Source: Clostridium culturomicium (GTDB lineage Bacteria > Bacillota > Clostridia > Clostridiales > Clostridiaceae). From it: a stretch of 64,000 bases of DNA. Positions 25,716 through 34,841 of this stretch are shown here, in pieces. The stretch's first letter is position 1; every line of letters starts with the position of its first letter. The stretch is taken from assembly GCF_000821305.1 (NCBI RefSeq), contig NZ_CCXK01000016.1:113033-177032 (forward strand), given 5' to 3'. The notes beneath the pieces are model-generated. The model ran no database searches and was not told the origin of the DNA. It worked only from the letters and a program-made list of their open reading frames with translations. The position numbers and the translations under genes are program-made.

Positions 25716-26784
25716 TCATTATCTCCCCTTTCTTTTTCTTATTATCAAAGTAAGTAATAACATAATCAGTAGCAACAAATATGATGATTACTGATTGAAT
25801 TAAGAATACTATTTCTTTTGGTATTCCACTAATTTGAAGTGCTCTTGAACTACTATTTAAAGCTCCAAATAATACCGCAGCTAAAATACATCCAATAGGA
25901 TTCTTTTTAGCTAAAAGAGCAACCGCAATACCATCAAATCCGTAACTTGGAACAACCATAAAATCTTGAATTAAATGCTTAACTCCCGCAACGTGAGTAG
26001 CTCCACCAAGGCCAGCAATGGCACCAGATAAAACCATAGCTAACACCGCTTTTTTAGCTATATTAATTCCACCATATTCAGCTCCATATGGGTTTATACC
26101 AACTGCTCTTATTTCGTATCCTGTAGTAGTTTTCCATAGTAAGAAAGCCATAAGAATAGCAACTATTATTCCAATAAATATACTATAGTTAGCTCCATTA
26201 CTTTCAACAAATCTTGGAATCATAGCACTTGCTTGAATCTCAGGACTTGATGACTTACCAGGCACCCCAAAGGCCGTTCTTAAAATAAAATAGTTAGCTA
26301 AAGCAATAGATATGTAGTTCATCATTATTGTATTGATAACTTCACTAGTACCAAACTTAGCTTTAAGGAATCCTGGAATTGCTCCCCATATTCCTCCAAA
26401 CACAATACCTGCAAGAATCATTAAAGGTATATGGACAATTGGGCTAAGTCCTGGAATACATCCAACCATAGCTCCTCCAAGCATACCTAAAACAAACTGT
26501 CCACCAACACCGATATTGAACAGACCACATCTAAATGCAACAGCATTTGCAACCCCTGTAAATATTAACGGAGTTACTTCAGCAATAGTTGATAAAACGT
26601 TTTTAGATGTTCCAAAGCTACCTCTCCAAATAGTTGAAACCAAATCACTTAAAGCTGTAAAATACTGTGTAATAGGGTAACCTTTTGCCCACATTACAAA
26701 GAACACTGAAATAAATAAAGAAAGTATAACCGCTACTATCGGAAAGAGGATGGCTTTAGCGGAACCTTTAAATTTTTCTTTCAT
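25708..26784 (-). CDS. nupP: Nucleoside ABC transporter permease (NupP/YufP-like)
   Basis: 358 aa, membrane protein. Conserved segments are FTGVANAVAFRCGLFNIGVGGQFVLG, EVINTIMMNYISI and IRAVGINPYGAEYGGINIAKKAV. It forms the second transmembrane subunit of the BMP-family importer. It starts 7 bp after the ATPase gene and overlaps nupQ, a typical translationally coupled operon. Confidence 0.88.
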   Translation of the reverse strand: MKEKFKGSAKAILFPIVAVILSLFISVFFVMWAKGYPITQYFTALSDLVSTIWRGSFGTSKNVLSTIAEVTPLIFTGVANAVAFRCGLFNIGVGGQFVLGMLGGAMVGCIPGLSPIVHIPLMILAGIVFGGIWGAIPGFLKAKFGTSEVINTIMMNYISIALANYFILRTAFGVPGKSSSPEIQASAMIPRFVESNGANYSIFIGIIVAILMAFLLWKTTTGYEIRAVGINPYGAEYGGINIAKKAVLAMVLSGAIAGLGGATHVAGVKHLIQDFMVVPSYGFDGIAVALLAKKNPIGCILAAVLFGALNSSSRALQISGIPKEIVFLIQSVIIIFVATDYVITYFDNKKKKGEIMNG

Positions 26785-26791
26785 TTTACTT

Positions 26792-28318
26792 TTATTCCCC
26801 TTTCTTATCTAAGCTTCCACCAGCCATTAAAATACCTAGTTTCTGCTCATCTGCATCTTTTCTATCTAAAATATCTACAATTTCACCATCATACATAACA
26901 GCAATCCTATCTGAAAGAGCCAACACTTCATCAAGTTCAAGAGAAACTAAAAGTACAGCTTTTCCTTTATCTCTTTCCTCTACTAATCTGCTGTGAATGT
27001 ATTCTATTGCTCCAACATCAATACCTCTTGTTGGCTGGGCAGCAATTAAAAGTTCTGGATCTTTAGCAATCTCTCTTGCTGCAATTAACTTCTGCTGGTT
27101 ACCACCAGATAAAGCTGATGCAAATACATCTGCATTAGGAGTTCTTACATCAAACTCTTCAATTAATTTTTCACAATGAGTTCTTATTGCTTTATAATCC
27201 ATGATAAAACCATTTTTCGTGAACTCTTTATTTTTATGAATACCTAAGATAGAGTTTTCAACTAAAGAGTATTTAAGTATCAAACCTCTTTTATGTCTAT
27301 CCTCTGGTATATGACCTACTCCAGCATCAATTATCTCTCTTGGTGATTTGCCATATAAGTCCTTACCATTCATAGTAATACTTCCATTATGAGGCTTTCT
27401 AAGGCCAGTTAAAACTTCTAAAAGTTCTGTTTGACCATTACCATCAACACCTGCTATTCCTAGTATCTCTCCACCACGAACTTCAAAGGAAACATTTTTA
27501 ACTGCTGGAATCCCTCTTTGGTCATTAGCAGAAAGATTTTCAACCTTAAGAATCTCTGAGCCAAGTTTGGCAGCTTCTTTCTCAACTACTAGGTTTACTT
27601 TTCTTCCAACCATTAATTCTGCAAGTTCATCTATATTAGTATCTTTTGTTTTTACAGTTCCAGTTACTTTACCTCTTCTAATGATTGTAACTCTGTCACT
27701 CATGCTCATAACTTCTTTTAATTTATGAGTTATAAGTATTACTGATTTTCCTTCTTTTTTAAGATTATCAATAATTTTTCCTAATTCATCAATCTCTTGA
27801 GGTGTTAAAACTGCTGTAGGCTCATCAAGTATTAATGTTTTTGCTCCTCTATAAAGAGCCTTAAGTATTTCAACCTTTTGTTGTTGACCAACAGATATGT
27901 TTTCAATTACTGCATTTGGATCTATAGCAAATCCGTATTTATCTGCAATTTCCTTAACATCAGCCACCGCTTTCTTTCTATCAAGCTTTAATCCTTTTTT
28001 AGGCTCACGTCCTAATATTATATTTTCAGCTACTGTAAAATTATCTACTAGCATGAAGTGCTGATGCACCATACCTATACCAAGCTTAATAGCTTCATTA
28101 GGGTTATCAATTTTAACTAATTGACCATCAACATATATATCACCCTTTTCCTGCTGATAAAGACCGTAAAGTATATTCATCAGGGTTGTTTTTCCCGCTC
28201 CATTTTCACCTAATAATACGTGAGTTTCACCTTGTAACAGATCGAAGTCAACGTTATCATTGGCAATTGTACCAGGGAAAACTTTGGTTATGCCCTTCAT
28301 TTCAATTACTTTCTTCAT
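26792..28318 (-). CDS. nupO: Nucleoside ABC transporter ATP-binding protein (NupO/YufO-like, double ABC domain)
   Basis: 508 aa with two ABC modules in tandem. The first has GENGAGKTTL, a signature-like ISVGQQQKVEIL and ILDEPTAVLTP. The second has a degenerate P-loop GVDGNGQTELLE and the signature LSGGNQQK. This layout is typical of BMP/ribose-type importers, where only one site may hydrolyse ATP well. It precedes both permeases and has its own extended -10 promoter upstream. Confidence 0.9.
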   Translation of the reverse strand: MKKVIEMKGITKVFPGTIANDNVDFDLLQGETHVLLGENGAGKTTLMNILYGLYQQEKGDIYVDGQLVKIDNPNEAIKLGIGMVHQHFMLVDNFTVAENIILGREPKKGLKLDRKKAVADVKEIADKYGFAIDPNAVIENISVGQQQKVEILKALYRGAKTLILDEPTAVLTPQEIDELGKIIDNLKKEGKSVILITHKLKEVMSMSDRVTIIRRGKVTGTVKTKDTNIDELAELMVGRKVNLVVEKEAAKLGSEILKVENLSANDQRGIPAVKNVSFEVRGGEILGIAGVDGNGQTELLEVLTGLRKPHNGSITMNGKDLYGKSPREIIDAGVGHIPEDRHKRGLILKYSLVENSILGIHKNKEFTKNGFIMDYKAIRTHCEKLIEEFDVRTPNADVFASALSGGNQQKLIAAREIAKDPELLIAAQPTRGIDVGAIEYIHSRLVEERDKGKAVLLVSLELDEVLALSDRIAVMYDGEIVDILDRKDADEQKLGILMAGGSLDKKGE

Positions 28319-28429
28319 TTCCCTTCCTCCTTAATAATACTACCTGCATTTGCTGCTTAAATACTTAGATATGTAATAATTTTCACGCAAATAAAAGTGC
28401 TACTATATATTCTTTATAATCCGTCTTAT

Positions 28430-28435
28430 ATTATA
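28430..28435 (-). promoter_or_regulatory. Extended -10 promoter of nupO-nupP-nupQ
   Basis: TGGTATAAT on the minus strand (TATAAT at 28435-28430), about 112 bp before the nupO ATG; no good -35. The stretch 28319-28607 otherwise holds only the bmp terminator. Confidence 0.5.
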
Positions 28436-28554
28436 CCATAAAACGTTTTTTATAGGTATTTTTTTATTTTTCTAATAATTGTATATCGATCTAGTGTTAA
28501 ACGTCACTTTATTAAAAATTCTATAACATTAATCTACTAAACTTATCAGTCAGA

Positions 28555-28582
28555 AAAAGCTAGATAAAAATATCTAGCTTTT
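28555..28582 (-). terminator. Terminator after the BMP lipoprotein gene at 28608
   Basis: A 12-bp stem pairs AAAAGCTAGATA with TATCTAGCTTTT. On the minus strand it is followed by TTTTT. Confidence 0.8.
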
Positions 28583-28607
28583 AATTCATAAAATCATATG
28601 TGTTTTA

Positions 28608-29717
28608 TTAGTTTACTTTAAAATCTTTAACTTCTGCTCTTGTTCCTGGAACTTTAATTTCACCTTTTTTAATCTTTTCCTCAAATTCTTTAGCCTTTTC
28701 TATAACTTTAGCATCAGTATTCTTAGAAGTAGAATCTGACATTCCAACTCCGCCTTCAGCTATTCCAAGCACTTTATTTCCACCTTCAAATGTTCCATCT
28801 ACAACTGACTTAGCAGCGTCATAAGTAGCATTATCTACTCTCTTCATCATAGAAGAAAGCATTACATCAGCATATTCAGGAAGTGATACTTGTTGGTCCA
28901 TATCAACTCCTATAGCCCATACATCTTGTCCTTTTTCTTTTAATTCTTTAGTAGCTTGGAATAATCCTATTCCACATCCACCTGCCGCATGGTATATTAC
29001 GTCAACTCCATCATCATAAAGAGACTTAGCTAACTCATATCCTTTATTTGTATCAGCAAAAGAATCTGCATACTTAACAGTTGTTCCTACTGCTTTTCCA
29101 TCTGGACTTATTAAACCTTTAGCAGCCTCTGGGTTAACAGCAGCTACTCCTGCAGCAAAACCTGCTTCAAATTTTACAATTGTCTCTTGATCTTTACCAC
29201 CAATAAATCCAACTTTATTAGTTTTAGTCGTTAATCCAGCTATAACTCCCATTAAGAAAGAGCCTTCTTCTTCTTTAAAAGTAATAGATAGTACATTTGG
29301 TGCATCTACAACTGAGTCAATCAGACAAAGTTTTGAATCTGCGTTATTTTTAGCAATATTTTTAACTGCATCAGATAATTGATATCCAATAGCAAAAGTT
29401 AAATCTGCACCTTCATCTATTAAACCTTGAAGGTTTGGTTCATAATCTTCCTTTTTAGTTGCTTCTAAGTATTTGTATTTTAATCCAAATTCTTTTTCTG
29501 CTTTTACAACTCCATCATTGGCAGTTTGGTTGAAGGATTTATCGTTAATTCCACCTTCGTCAGTAGATAAACCTATAAATACTTCTGACTTTGTTCCTTC
29601 ATCTCCCTTAGATGTGTCCCCTGTGCTTCCTCCATCTTTAGGACTTGCACATCCCACTAAAAGAGTAGCTGTCATTGCCACTGTTGCTAAAAGTGCAACA
29701 ATTCTTTTCATTTTCAT
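28608..29717 (-). CDS. BMP-family nucleoside-binding lipoprotein, paralogue 1
   Basis: 369 aa. A signal peptide ends in the lipobox LLVGC with lipidated Cys23. A Ser/Gly/Lys-rich linker follows, then a Bmp domain (GLSTDEGGINDKSFNQTA, ADLTFAIGYQLSDAV, EEEGSFLMGVIAGL, VIYHAAGGCGIGLFQATKE, GVDMDQQ). It captures purine nucleosides outside the cell for the adjacent ABC importer. AGGGGG precedes the ATG. It is closest to nupO but separated from it by a terminator. It is very similar to the three genes upstream of it. Confidence 0.92.
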   Translation of the reverse strand: MKMKRIVALLATVAMTATLLVGCASPKDGGSTGDTSKGDEGTKSEVFIGLSTDEGGINDKSFNQTANDGVVKAEKEFGLKYKYLEATKKEDYEPNLQGLIDEGADLTFAIGYQLSDAVKNIAKNNADSKLCLIDSVVDAPNVLSITFKEEEGSFLMGVIAGLTTKTNKVGFIGGKDQETIVKFEAGFAAGVAAVNPEAAKGLISPDGKAVGTTVKYADSFADTNKGYELAKSLYDDGVDVIYHAAGGCGIGLFQATKELKEKGQDVWAIGVDMDQQVSLPEYADVMLSSMMKRVDNATYDAAKSVVDGTFEGGNKVLGIAEGGVGMSDSTSKNTDAKVIEKAKEFEEKIKKGEIKVPGTRAEVKDFKVN

Positions 29718-29775
29718 TTCAAAAACCCCCTGAAAAATTTTTATACATATTCACCTTTATTTTACATCAACCTAC

Positions 29776-29808
29776 AAAAAAAAGCTAGTGTAATATCTAG
29801 CTTTTTGT
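29776..29808 (-). terminator. Terminator after the BMP gene at 29847
   Basis: AAAAAGCTAG and CTAGCTTTTT pair around TGTAATAT-type loop sequence; eight T follow on the minus strand. Confidence 0.8.
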
Positions 29809-29846
29809 AAGTATTCTAACAAATTGTAAACAATCCTATAATTTCA

Positions 29847-30938
29847 TTAGTTTATTTTGAACTCCATTACCCCTTCTCTAGTTGCTGGAACTTCAAACTC
29901 ACCATTCTTGATTCTTTCTTCGAATTCTTTAGATTTTGCTATAGCCTCTTCTGAAGCATTTGTTGAAGTAGTTTCAGCAATACCAACTCCACCATCAGCA
30001 ATTCCTAAACTTAAAACTTTACCTTCAAAGTTTCCATCAACTACAGATTTAACTGCATCATATGTTGAGTTATCAACTCTTTTTATCATAGATGTAAGAA
30101 TTGAGTCAGCAAAATTAGGAAGTGAAACTGCTTGGTCCATATCAACTCCGATAGCCCATACATCTTTTCCTTCGTTTCTTAATTCTTGAGTAGCTTGGAA
30201 TAACCCAACACCAACTCCACCAGCAGCGTGATATATTACGTCACACCCTTCATTGTATAAAGATTTAGCCAGCTCATAACCTTTGTTTGTATCTGCAAAA
30301 GAATCAGCATACTTAACTGTTGCTCCAGTGCTTGTACCATCTGAACTTATAAGACCTTTAGCAGCTTCTGGGTTAACAGCAGCAACACCAGCAGCAAAGC
30401 CAGCTTCAAACTTTTGTATAGCTTCTGAGTCTTTTCCACCTATAAATCCAACTTTATTAGTTTTAGTTGTTAATCCAGCTATAACTCCAACTAGGAAAGA
30501 ACCTTCTTCTTCTTTAAATACTATTGATAATACATTATCTGATTCCACTACTGAATCCACTAGAGCAAACTTTGCTTCTGGATTATTCTTAGCAGCAGCT
30601 TTAACTGCATCAGATAATTGATATCCAATAGCAAATGTTAAATCAGCGCCATTATCTATTAAAGATTGTAGGTTTGGCTCATAATCCTCTTTCTTCTGAG
30701 CTTCTAAGTAAGTATACTCCACCCCAAACTCATCTTTAGCTCTTAAAACTCCATCATTAGCACTTTGATTGAATGACTTATCATTTATTCCACCTTCATC
30801 GGTAGAAAGCCCTATAGAGATTTCAGATTTTGAAGAATCTCCGCCTTCACTACCTGATTTGTCACTTCCACATCCAACTAACATAGTAGCAGAAAGAGCG
30901 ACAGTTGCCATTAGAGCAATTAATCTTTTCATTTTCAT
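29847..30938 (-). CDS. BMP-family nucleoside-binding lipoprotein, paralogue 2
   Basis: 363 aa. ATG 30938 (MKMKRLIAL) is chosen over the longer frame at 30953, because GGGAGG lies 7 nt before it and it gives lipobox Cys23 (MLVGC). The Bmp-domain motifs are the same as in paralogue 1, with GVGVGLFQATQE in the nucleoside-binding region. It has its own promoter, terminator and a roughly 135-nt structured leader (30939-31076). Hence the four paralogues are likely expressed as at least three separate units. Confidence 0.92.
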   Translation of the reverse strand: MKMKRLIALMATVALSATMLVGCGSDKSGSEGGDSSKSEISIGLSTDEGGINDKSFNQSANDGVLRAKDEFGVEYTYLEAQKKEDYEPNLQSLIDNGADLTFAIGYQLSDAVKAAAKNNPEAKFALVDSVVESDNVLSIVFKEEEGSFLVGVIAGLTTKTNKVGFIGGKDSEAIQKFEAGFAAGVAAVNPEAAKGLISSDGTSTGATVKYADSFADTNKGYELAKSLYNEGCDVIYHAAGGVGVGLFQATQELRNEGKDVWAIGVDMDQAVSLPNFADSILTSMIKRVDNSTYDAVKSVVDGNFEGKVLSLGIADGGVGIAETTSTNASEEAIAKSKEFEERIKNGEFEVPATREGVMEFKIN

Positions 30939-31076
30939 GTAAAAACCTCCCAAACATTTTAACTTATGTATTTATCATTTGTAAGTTGTAAAAGATAATT
31001 GAGTATCATATATCATGAAGCTTGTCCTATATTTCAGCATATATGTGCTACACAATTTATTTGCTTTCACTTACAA
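30939..31076 (-). promoter_or_regulatory. Long leader RNA with alternative pairings before BMP paralogue 2
   Basis: On the minus strand TTGTAAGT (31076-31069) can pair with ACTTACAA (30986-30979), enclosing about 80 nt with an internal AGCA/TGCT hairpin. AACTTA (30987-30982) can instead pair with TAAGTT (30966-30961) near the SD, so two folds exclude each other. It matches no riboswitch consensus that I know, and no purine-riboswitch core is present. Confidence 0.3.
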
Positions 31077-31080
31077 GGTG

Positions 31081-31109
31081 AATATAACATAACTTTAGAC
31101 AAAAATCAA
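31081..31109 (-). promoter_or_regulatory. Promoter of BMP paralogue 2
   Basis: TTGATT (31109-31104), 17-nt spacer and TATATT (31086-31081) on the minus strand, just after the preceding terminator. Confidence 0.65.
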
Positions 31110-31110
31110 A

Positions 31111-31142
31111 TAAAAACGACTAATTAAAATAGTCGTTTTTAT
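31111..31142 (-). terminator. Terminator after the BMP gene at 31198
   Basis: AAAAACGACTA and TAGTCGTTTTT pair around an AT-rich loop; T-run on the minus strand side. Confidence 0.85.
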
Positions 31143-31197
31143 CAATTAATATTATCTAATTAGAATAAATAAAATTTTCTATCTTTGTTTTTACTTT

Positions 31198-32298
31198 TTA
31201 TTGAACTTTAAAATTCATAACTTCAGTTCTTGTAGGTGGTACAACAATTTCTCCTGCTTTTATTTTATTCTTATAATCTTCAACCTTTACAAGAACATCT
31301 TCAGGAGTATTTACAGATGATGAATCTGCCACACCCACTCCATCGTCTGCTATACCTATAACTTTAGATCCCCCTTTAAAATTCCCGTCAACTTGAGCCT
31401 TAACCGCATCATAGGTAGCTTTATCAACTCTTTTAACCATTGATGTAAGAATAACATCAGCATATTCAGGTAAAGAAATTGCTTGATCCATATCTACTCC
31501 AATAGCCCATACCTCTTTGCCTTGATCTTTAAACTCTTTTGTTGCCTGTAACATTCCAATTCCAACTCCACCTGCAGCATGATAAATTACATCACATCCT
31601 GATTCATACAAAGATTTTGCTAATTCATATCCTTTATTGGTGTCAGCAAAGGAGTCTGCATATTTAACTGTAGCACCTGGTGTGCTTCCATCAGTGCTGA
31701 TTAACCCCGTAGCTGCTTCTGGGTTTACAGATGCAACTCCAGCAGCAAAGCCAGCTTCAAATCTAACAATAGTATCTTGATCCTTTCCACCAATAAAACC
31801 TATTTTATTAGTTTTTGTTACTAATCCAGCAATAACTCCAACTAAGAAAGATCCTTCCTCTTCCTTAAATGTTATGGATTCAACATTATCAGCTTCAACA
31901 ACTGAATCTACAATACAGAAATTTGCTTCCGGATTATTTTTAGCTACCTTTGCAACTGCATCAGCTAACTGATAACCTACAGCAAATGTTAAGTTACACC
32001 CATTATCAACTAAAGCCTGTAAATTAGGTTCATAATCTTCTTTTTTCTGAGCCTCTATAGCTGTATAATTTACACCAAATTCTGATTTTGCTTTTTCTAC
32101 TCCTTCATTGGCAGACTGGTTAAAGGATTTATCATTAATTCCACCTTCATCAGTTGAAAGCCCTATAGTAATATTGGATCCAGATGATGAACCTCCGCTA
32201 CTTCCCTGATTTTTATTATCACTTCCACCACAACCAACAAATATTCCTGCTGTCATTATCAATGACATAATTATTGCCGTAACTTTTTTCATTTTCAT
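31198..32298 (-). CDS. BMP-family nucleoside-binding lipoprotein, paralogue 3
   Basis: 366 aa. Signal peptide with lipobox FVGC and Cys23, then a long Ser/Gly-rich linker (SSGGSSSGS) and a full Bmp domain with all motifs of its neighbours. AAGGAGGAAG precedes the ATG. It starts only 41 bp after the stop of paralogue 4 with no terminator between, so these two are probably co-transcribed. Confidence 0.92.
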   Translation of the reverse strand: MKMKKVTAIIMSLIMTAGIFVGCGGSDNKNQGSSGGSSSGSNITIGLSTDEGGINDKSFNQSANEGVEKAKSEFGVNYTAIEAQKKEDYEPNLQALVDNGCNLTFAVGYQLADAVAKVAKNNPEANFCIVDSVVEADNVESITFKEEEGSFLVGVIAGLVTKTNKIGFIGGKDQDTIVRFEAGFAAGVASVNPEAATGLISTDGSTPGATVKYADSFADTNKGYELAKSLYESGCDVIYHAAGGVGIGMLQATKEFKDQGKEVWAIGVDMDQAISLPEYADVILTSMVKRVDKATYDAVKAQVDGNFKGGSKVIGIADDGVGVADSSSVNTPEDVLVKVEDYKNKIKAGEIVVPPTRTEVMNFKVQ

Positions 32299-32339
32299 GG
32301 AACTTCCTCCTTATGTGATTTATTATTTTTAAATGTAAA

Positions 32340-33431
32340 TTAACTTATCTTAAACTCCATTACATCTTGTCGTGTTGCTGGTACAATTATTTTTCCATCT
32401 TTAATCTTGTTCTCTAGCTCATTAACCCTTGCAAGAATTTCAGGAGAAACCTTTTCAGATGTTGATTCTGAAACTCTCACTCCTCCTTCTGCAATTCCCA
32501 AAACCGTTATTCCAGTTTCAAAATTACCTTCAACCATGGATTTAGCAGTATCATATGTAGCTTTTTCAACATCTTTAATCATTGATGTAAGTATTATTTC
32601 TGCATATTCTGGTAAAGAAATTGCCTGATCCATATCAACTCCAATACCCCAAACTTCCTTACCTTCCTCTTTCAACTGTTTAGCAACTTGGAACATACCT
32701 ATTCCAACTCCTCCAGCTGCATGATAGATAATATCGCACCCTGATTCATATAAGGACTTTGACAATTCATATCCTTTATTTGTATCTGCAAAAGAATCTG
32801 CATATTTTACAGTTGAACCTGGAGTTTTTCCATCTACACTAATTAACCCTTTTGCTGCTTCTGGATTGACTGCTGCCACACCTGCAGCAAACCCTGCTTC
32901 AAACTTAACAATGGTTTCTTGATCTTTTCCACCAATAAATCCAATCTTATTAGTTTTAGTTGTCAATCCTGCGATTACTCCAACCAAAAATGAACCTTCC
33001 TCTTCTTTAAATACTATTGATTTTATGTTATCTCCTTCAGCCACAGTATCTACAAGACAGAACTTCATATCCAGATTGTTTTTAGCAACAGTAGTTATAG
33101 CATCAGCTAATTGATATCCTGTTGCAAAGGATAACTGACACCCACTATCTACAAGAGCCTGTAAATTGGGTTGATAATCTTCTTTCTTTTGAGACTCTAT
33201 CACTGTATATTGAAATCCGAATTCTTTTTCCGCCTTTTCAAGACCAGTGTTAGCAGACTGATTAAAGGATTTATCATTTGCACCACCTTCATCAGTAGCA
33301 AGTCCTATAGAAATACCCGATGTCTCATTATTACTTTCTCCACTAGAAGTATTACTGCTGCCACATCCAACTATGGATGCAGTAATTATAACTGTCGACA
33401 AAATTGCTGCGGTAAATTTTTTTATCTTCAT
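32340..33431 (-). CDS. BMP-family nucleoside-binding lipoprotein, paralogue 4
   Basis: 363 aa. Signal peptide with lipobox SIVGC and Cys23, then the Bmp domain (GLATDEGGANDKSFNQSA, LSFATGYQLADAI, GVDMDQAISLPEY). It is first of the four in transcription order. GGIND of the other copies is GGAND here, and ADLTFAIGYQLSDA reads CQLSFATGYQLADA, so this copy is somewhat diverged near the ligand pocket. SD GGAAGGA precedes the ATG. Confidence 0.92.
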   Translation of the reverse strand: MKIKKFTAAILSTVIITASIVGCGSSNTSSGESNNETSGISIGLATDEGGANDKSFNQSANTGLEKAEKEFGFQYTVIESQKKEDYQPNLQALVDSGCQLSFATGYQLADAITTVAKNNLDMKFCLVDTVAEGDNIKSIVFKEEEGSFLVGVIAGLTTKTNKIGFIGGKDQETIVKFEAGFAAGVAAVNPEAAKGLISVDGKTPGSTVKYADSFADTNKGYELSKSLYESGCDIIYHAAGGVGIGMFQVAKQLKEEGKEVWGIGVDMDQAISLPEYAEIILTSMIKDVEKATYDTAKSMVEGNFETGITVLGIAEGGVRVSESTSEKVSPEILARVNELENKIKDGKIIVPATRQDVMEFKIS

Positions 33432-33589
33432 CGAATATCCTTCCTTTCTTTTTCATTTTAAATTATAAATTTCTAATATTATTATGCTTTATATCATTTC
33501 TTATATACTCATCTGATAAATATCAACAAGCTCTATTTTTGATGAAATTTTTTCCTTTATAACTGATATATAAGAATATATTTTTAATA

Positions 33590-33636
33590 ATAAAAAAGAA
33601 GAATCATAAACTTTGTAGTTTACAATTCTTCTTAAC
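33590..33636 (-). terminator. Terminator of the glycine reductase operon
   Basis: AAGAAGAAT and ATTCTTCTT pair, with an inner TAAACTAC/TTTGTAGTTTA-type extension. A T-rich run follows on the minus strand. It lies 10 bp past the grdD stop. Confidence 0.85.
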
Positions 33637-33645
33637 ATTTAAATA

Positions 33646-34806
33646 TTATGCAATAAACTCTGAATCAATTAACACCTTTTTAGCAGCTTCTCCATCTTCT
33701 TCTGCAACAAGGATTATTGGACCAGTACATCCCATACCGCTTTCTGAATAAATATTTTGTTTCCATAAACACTTACATGCATTTTCAAGTTCCAAAATAT
33801 CAACTCCAGCAATAGAATAAGTTACTACCTTTTTAGGCGGTGCTGTAACTTCCTCTTCAGCCACTGATTTATTGTTTTTTTCTGTTACTTTTTTAATAGC
33901 AGCTTCTAATCCTGCTTCATTAGCAGCCTTATATTCTTTTCTAGCTATATCTAGAACTTTATTTTGTGTACAAGTTGCACAATATCTTAAAGCTTCTGCA
34001 ATAAGAGGTGCCCCTGAAGCTCTTGATACTATATTAACAACCTTATCATAGTCTTCACCAATTCCTGGTCCGTAACCACTTCCTGAAATCTCATAGTTAC
34101 CACCTGTTGTGAAAGATGAGAATATTTTTATTAATAAATTTCCTGTTAAGGAGTCACAAACCATAACATCTGGAGTTCCTGCTAAAAGATCATTTCCTCT
34201 CATAACAGCTCCACCATCAGCTCTTAATGAATCACTAAAATTAATTTCATATCCATTACCTTTAATATCATTAAGAATTCTTTCAACCTGTCTTGCGCCA
34301 TCTAAATTTAATATTCCAACTGTTGGATTTTCAATTCCGCAAGCCTTTGCTACTGCTATTCCTGAAACAGCATTTTTAACCATTCCTTCAACTCTGTTAG
34401 TTGAAGTTGTTCCAGTAGTAGTTGCTATTATAAGTTCTCTTCCAAGTCCTGGTGTTATTACTCTTCCAACAGTTGAAACTCCGATTGGGAAATCAAAATG
34501 CTGAGTAACACAACCATCAATCTCTCCAGCTTCAAGCATTGTAGTCATTCTCTTATGACCTTCCTCTGCTGATTCAACCACTACACTTTCAAAGCCTTCA
34601 ACCTCTTGTCCTATTAGAACAATTTCAAAGTCATCATATTTCATCTTTGCTAGTCTTGCAGCTTTTATCATTTCGTCAACACCATGCTCAGATCCAAGAA
34701 TAGTAAGTCCTATTCTAACCTTCTTTTTAAATTGACCACTTTTTATTCCCTGTGCTATATCACTAAATACTTCAGCAATCATTGCCTTAGTAGATTCTTG
34801 GCTCAT
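33646..34806 (-). CDS. grdD: Glycine reductase complex protein C, alpha subunit GrdD
   Basis: 386 aa, belonging to the phosphotransacetylase/FabH-partner family of protein C subunits. With GrdC it takes the acetyl group left after reductive deamination of glycine and releases acetyl phosphate, from which acetate kinase makes ATP. GTTSTNRVEGMVKNAVSGIAVA and MVCDSLTGNLLIK are conserved. CATCTQN and ESGMGCTGPI supply Cys residues. It is last in the operon, 35 bp after grdC, and followed by the terminator. Confidence 0.95.
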   Translation of the reverse strand: MSQESTKAMIAEVFSDIAQGIKSGQFKKKVRIGLTILGSEHGVDEMIKAARLAKMKYDDFEIVLIGQEVEGFESVVVESAEEGHKRMTTMLEAGEIDGCVTQHFDFPIGVSTVGRVITPGLGRELIIATTTGTTSTNRVEGMVKNAVSGIAVAKACGIENPTVGILNLDGARQVERILNDIKGNGYEINFSDSLRADGGAVMRGNDLLAGTPDVMVCDSLTGNLLIKIFSSFTTGGNYEISGSGYGPGIGEDYDKVVNIVSRASGAPLIAEALRYCATCTQNKVLDIARKEYKAANEAGLEAAIKKVTEKNNKSVAEEEVTAPPKKVVTYSIAGVDILELENACKCLWKQNIYSESGMGCTGPIILVAEEDGEAAKKVLIDSEFIA

Positions 34807-34841
34807 TCCTACACCCCTTTTCTTTATGCTTTAGAAACACT

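Noticed and set aside
24777..28318. Purine riboswitch upstream of the nucleoside transporter genes
   Set aside because: The conserved purine-riboswitch core is not present in 28319-28607 or before the bmp genes.
28608..33431. Assembly artefact giving four copies of one bmp gene
   Set aside because: The four proteins differ in signal peptides, linkers and many residues, so they are true diverged paralogues.
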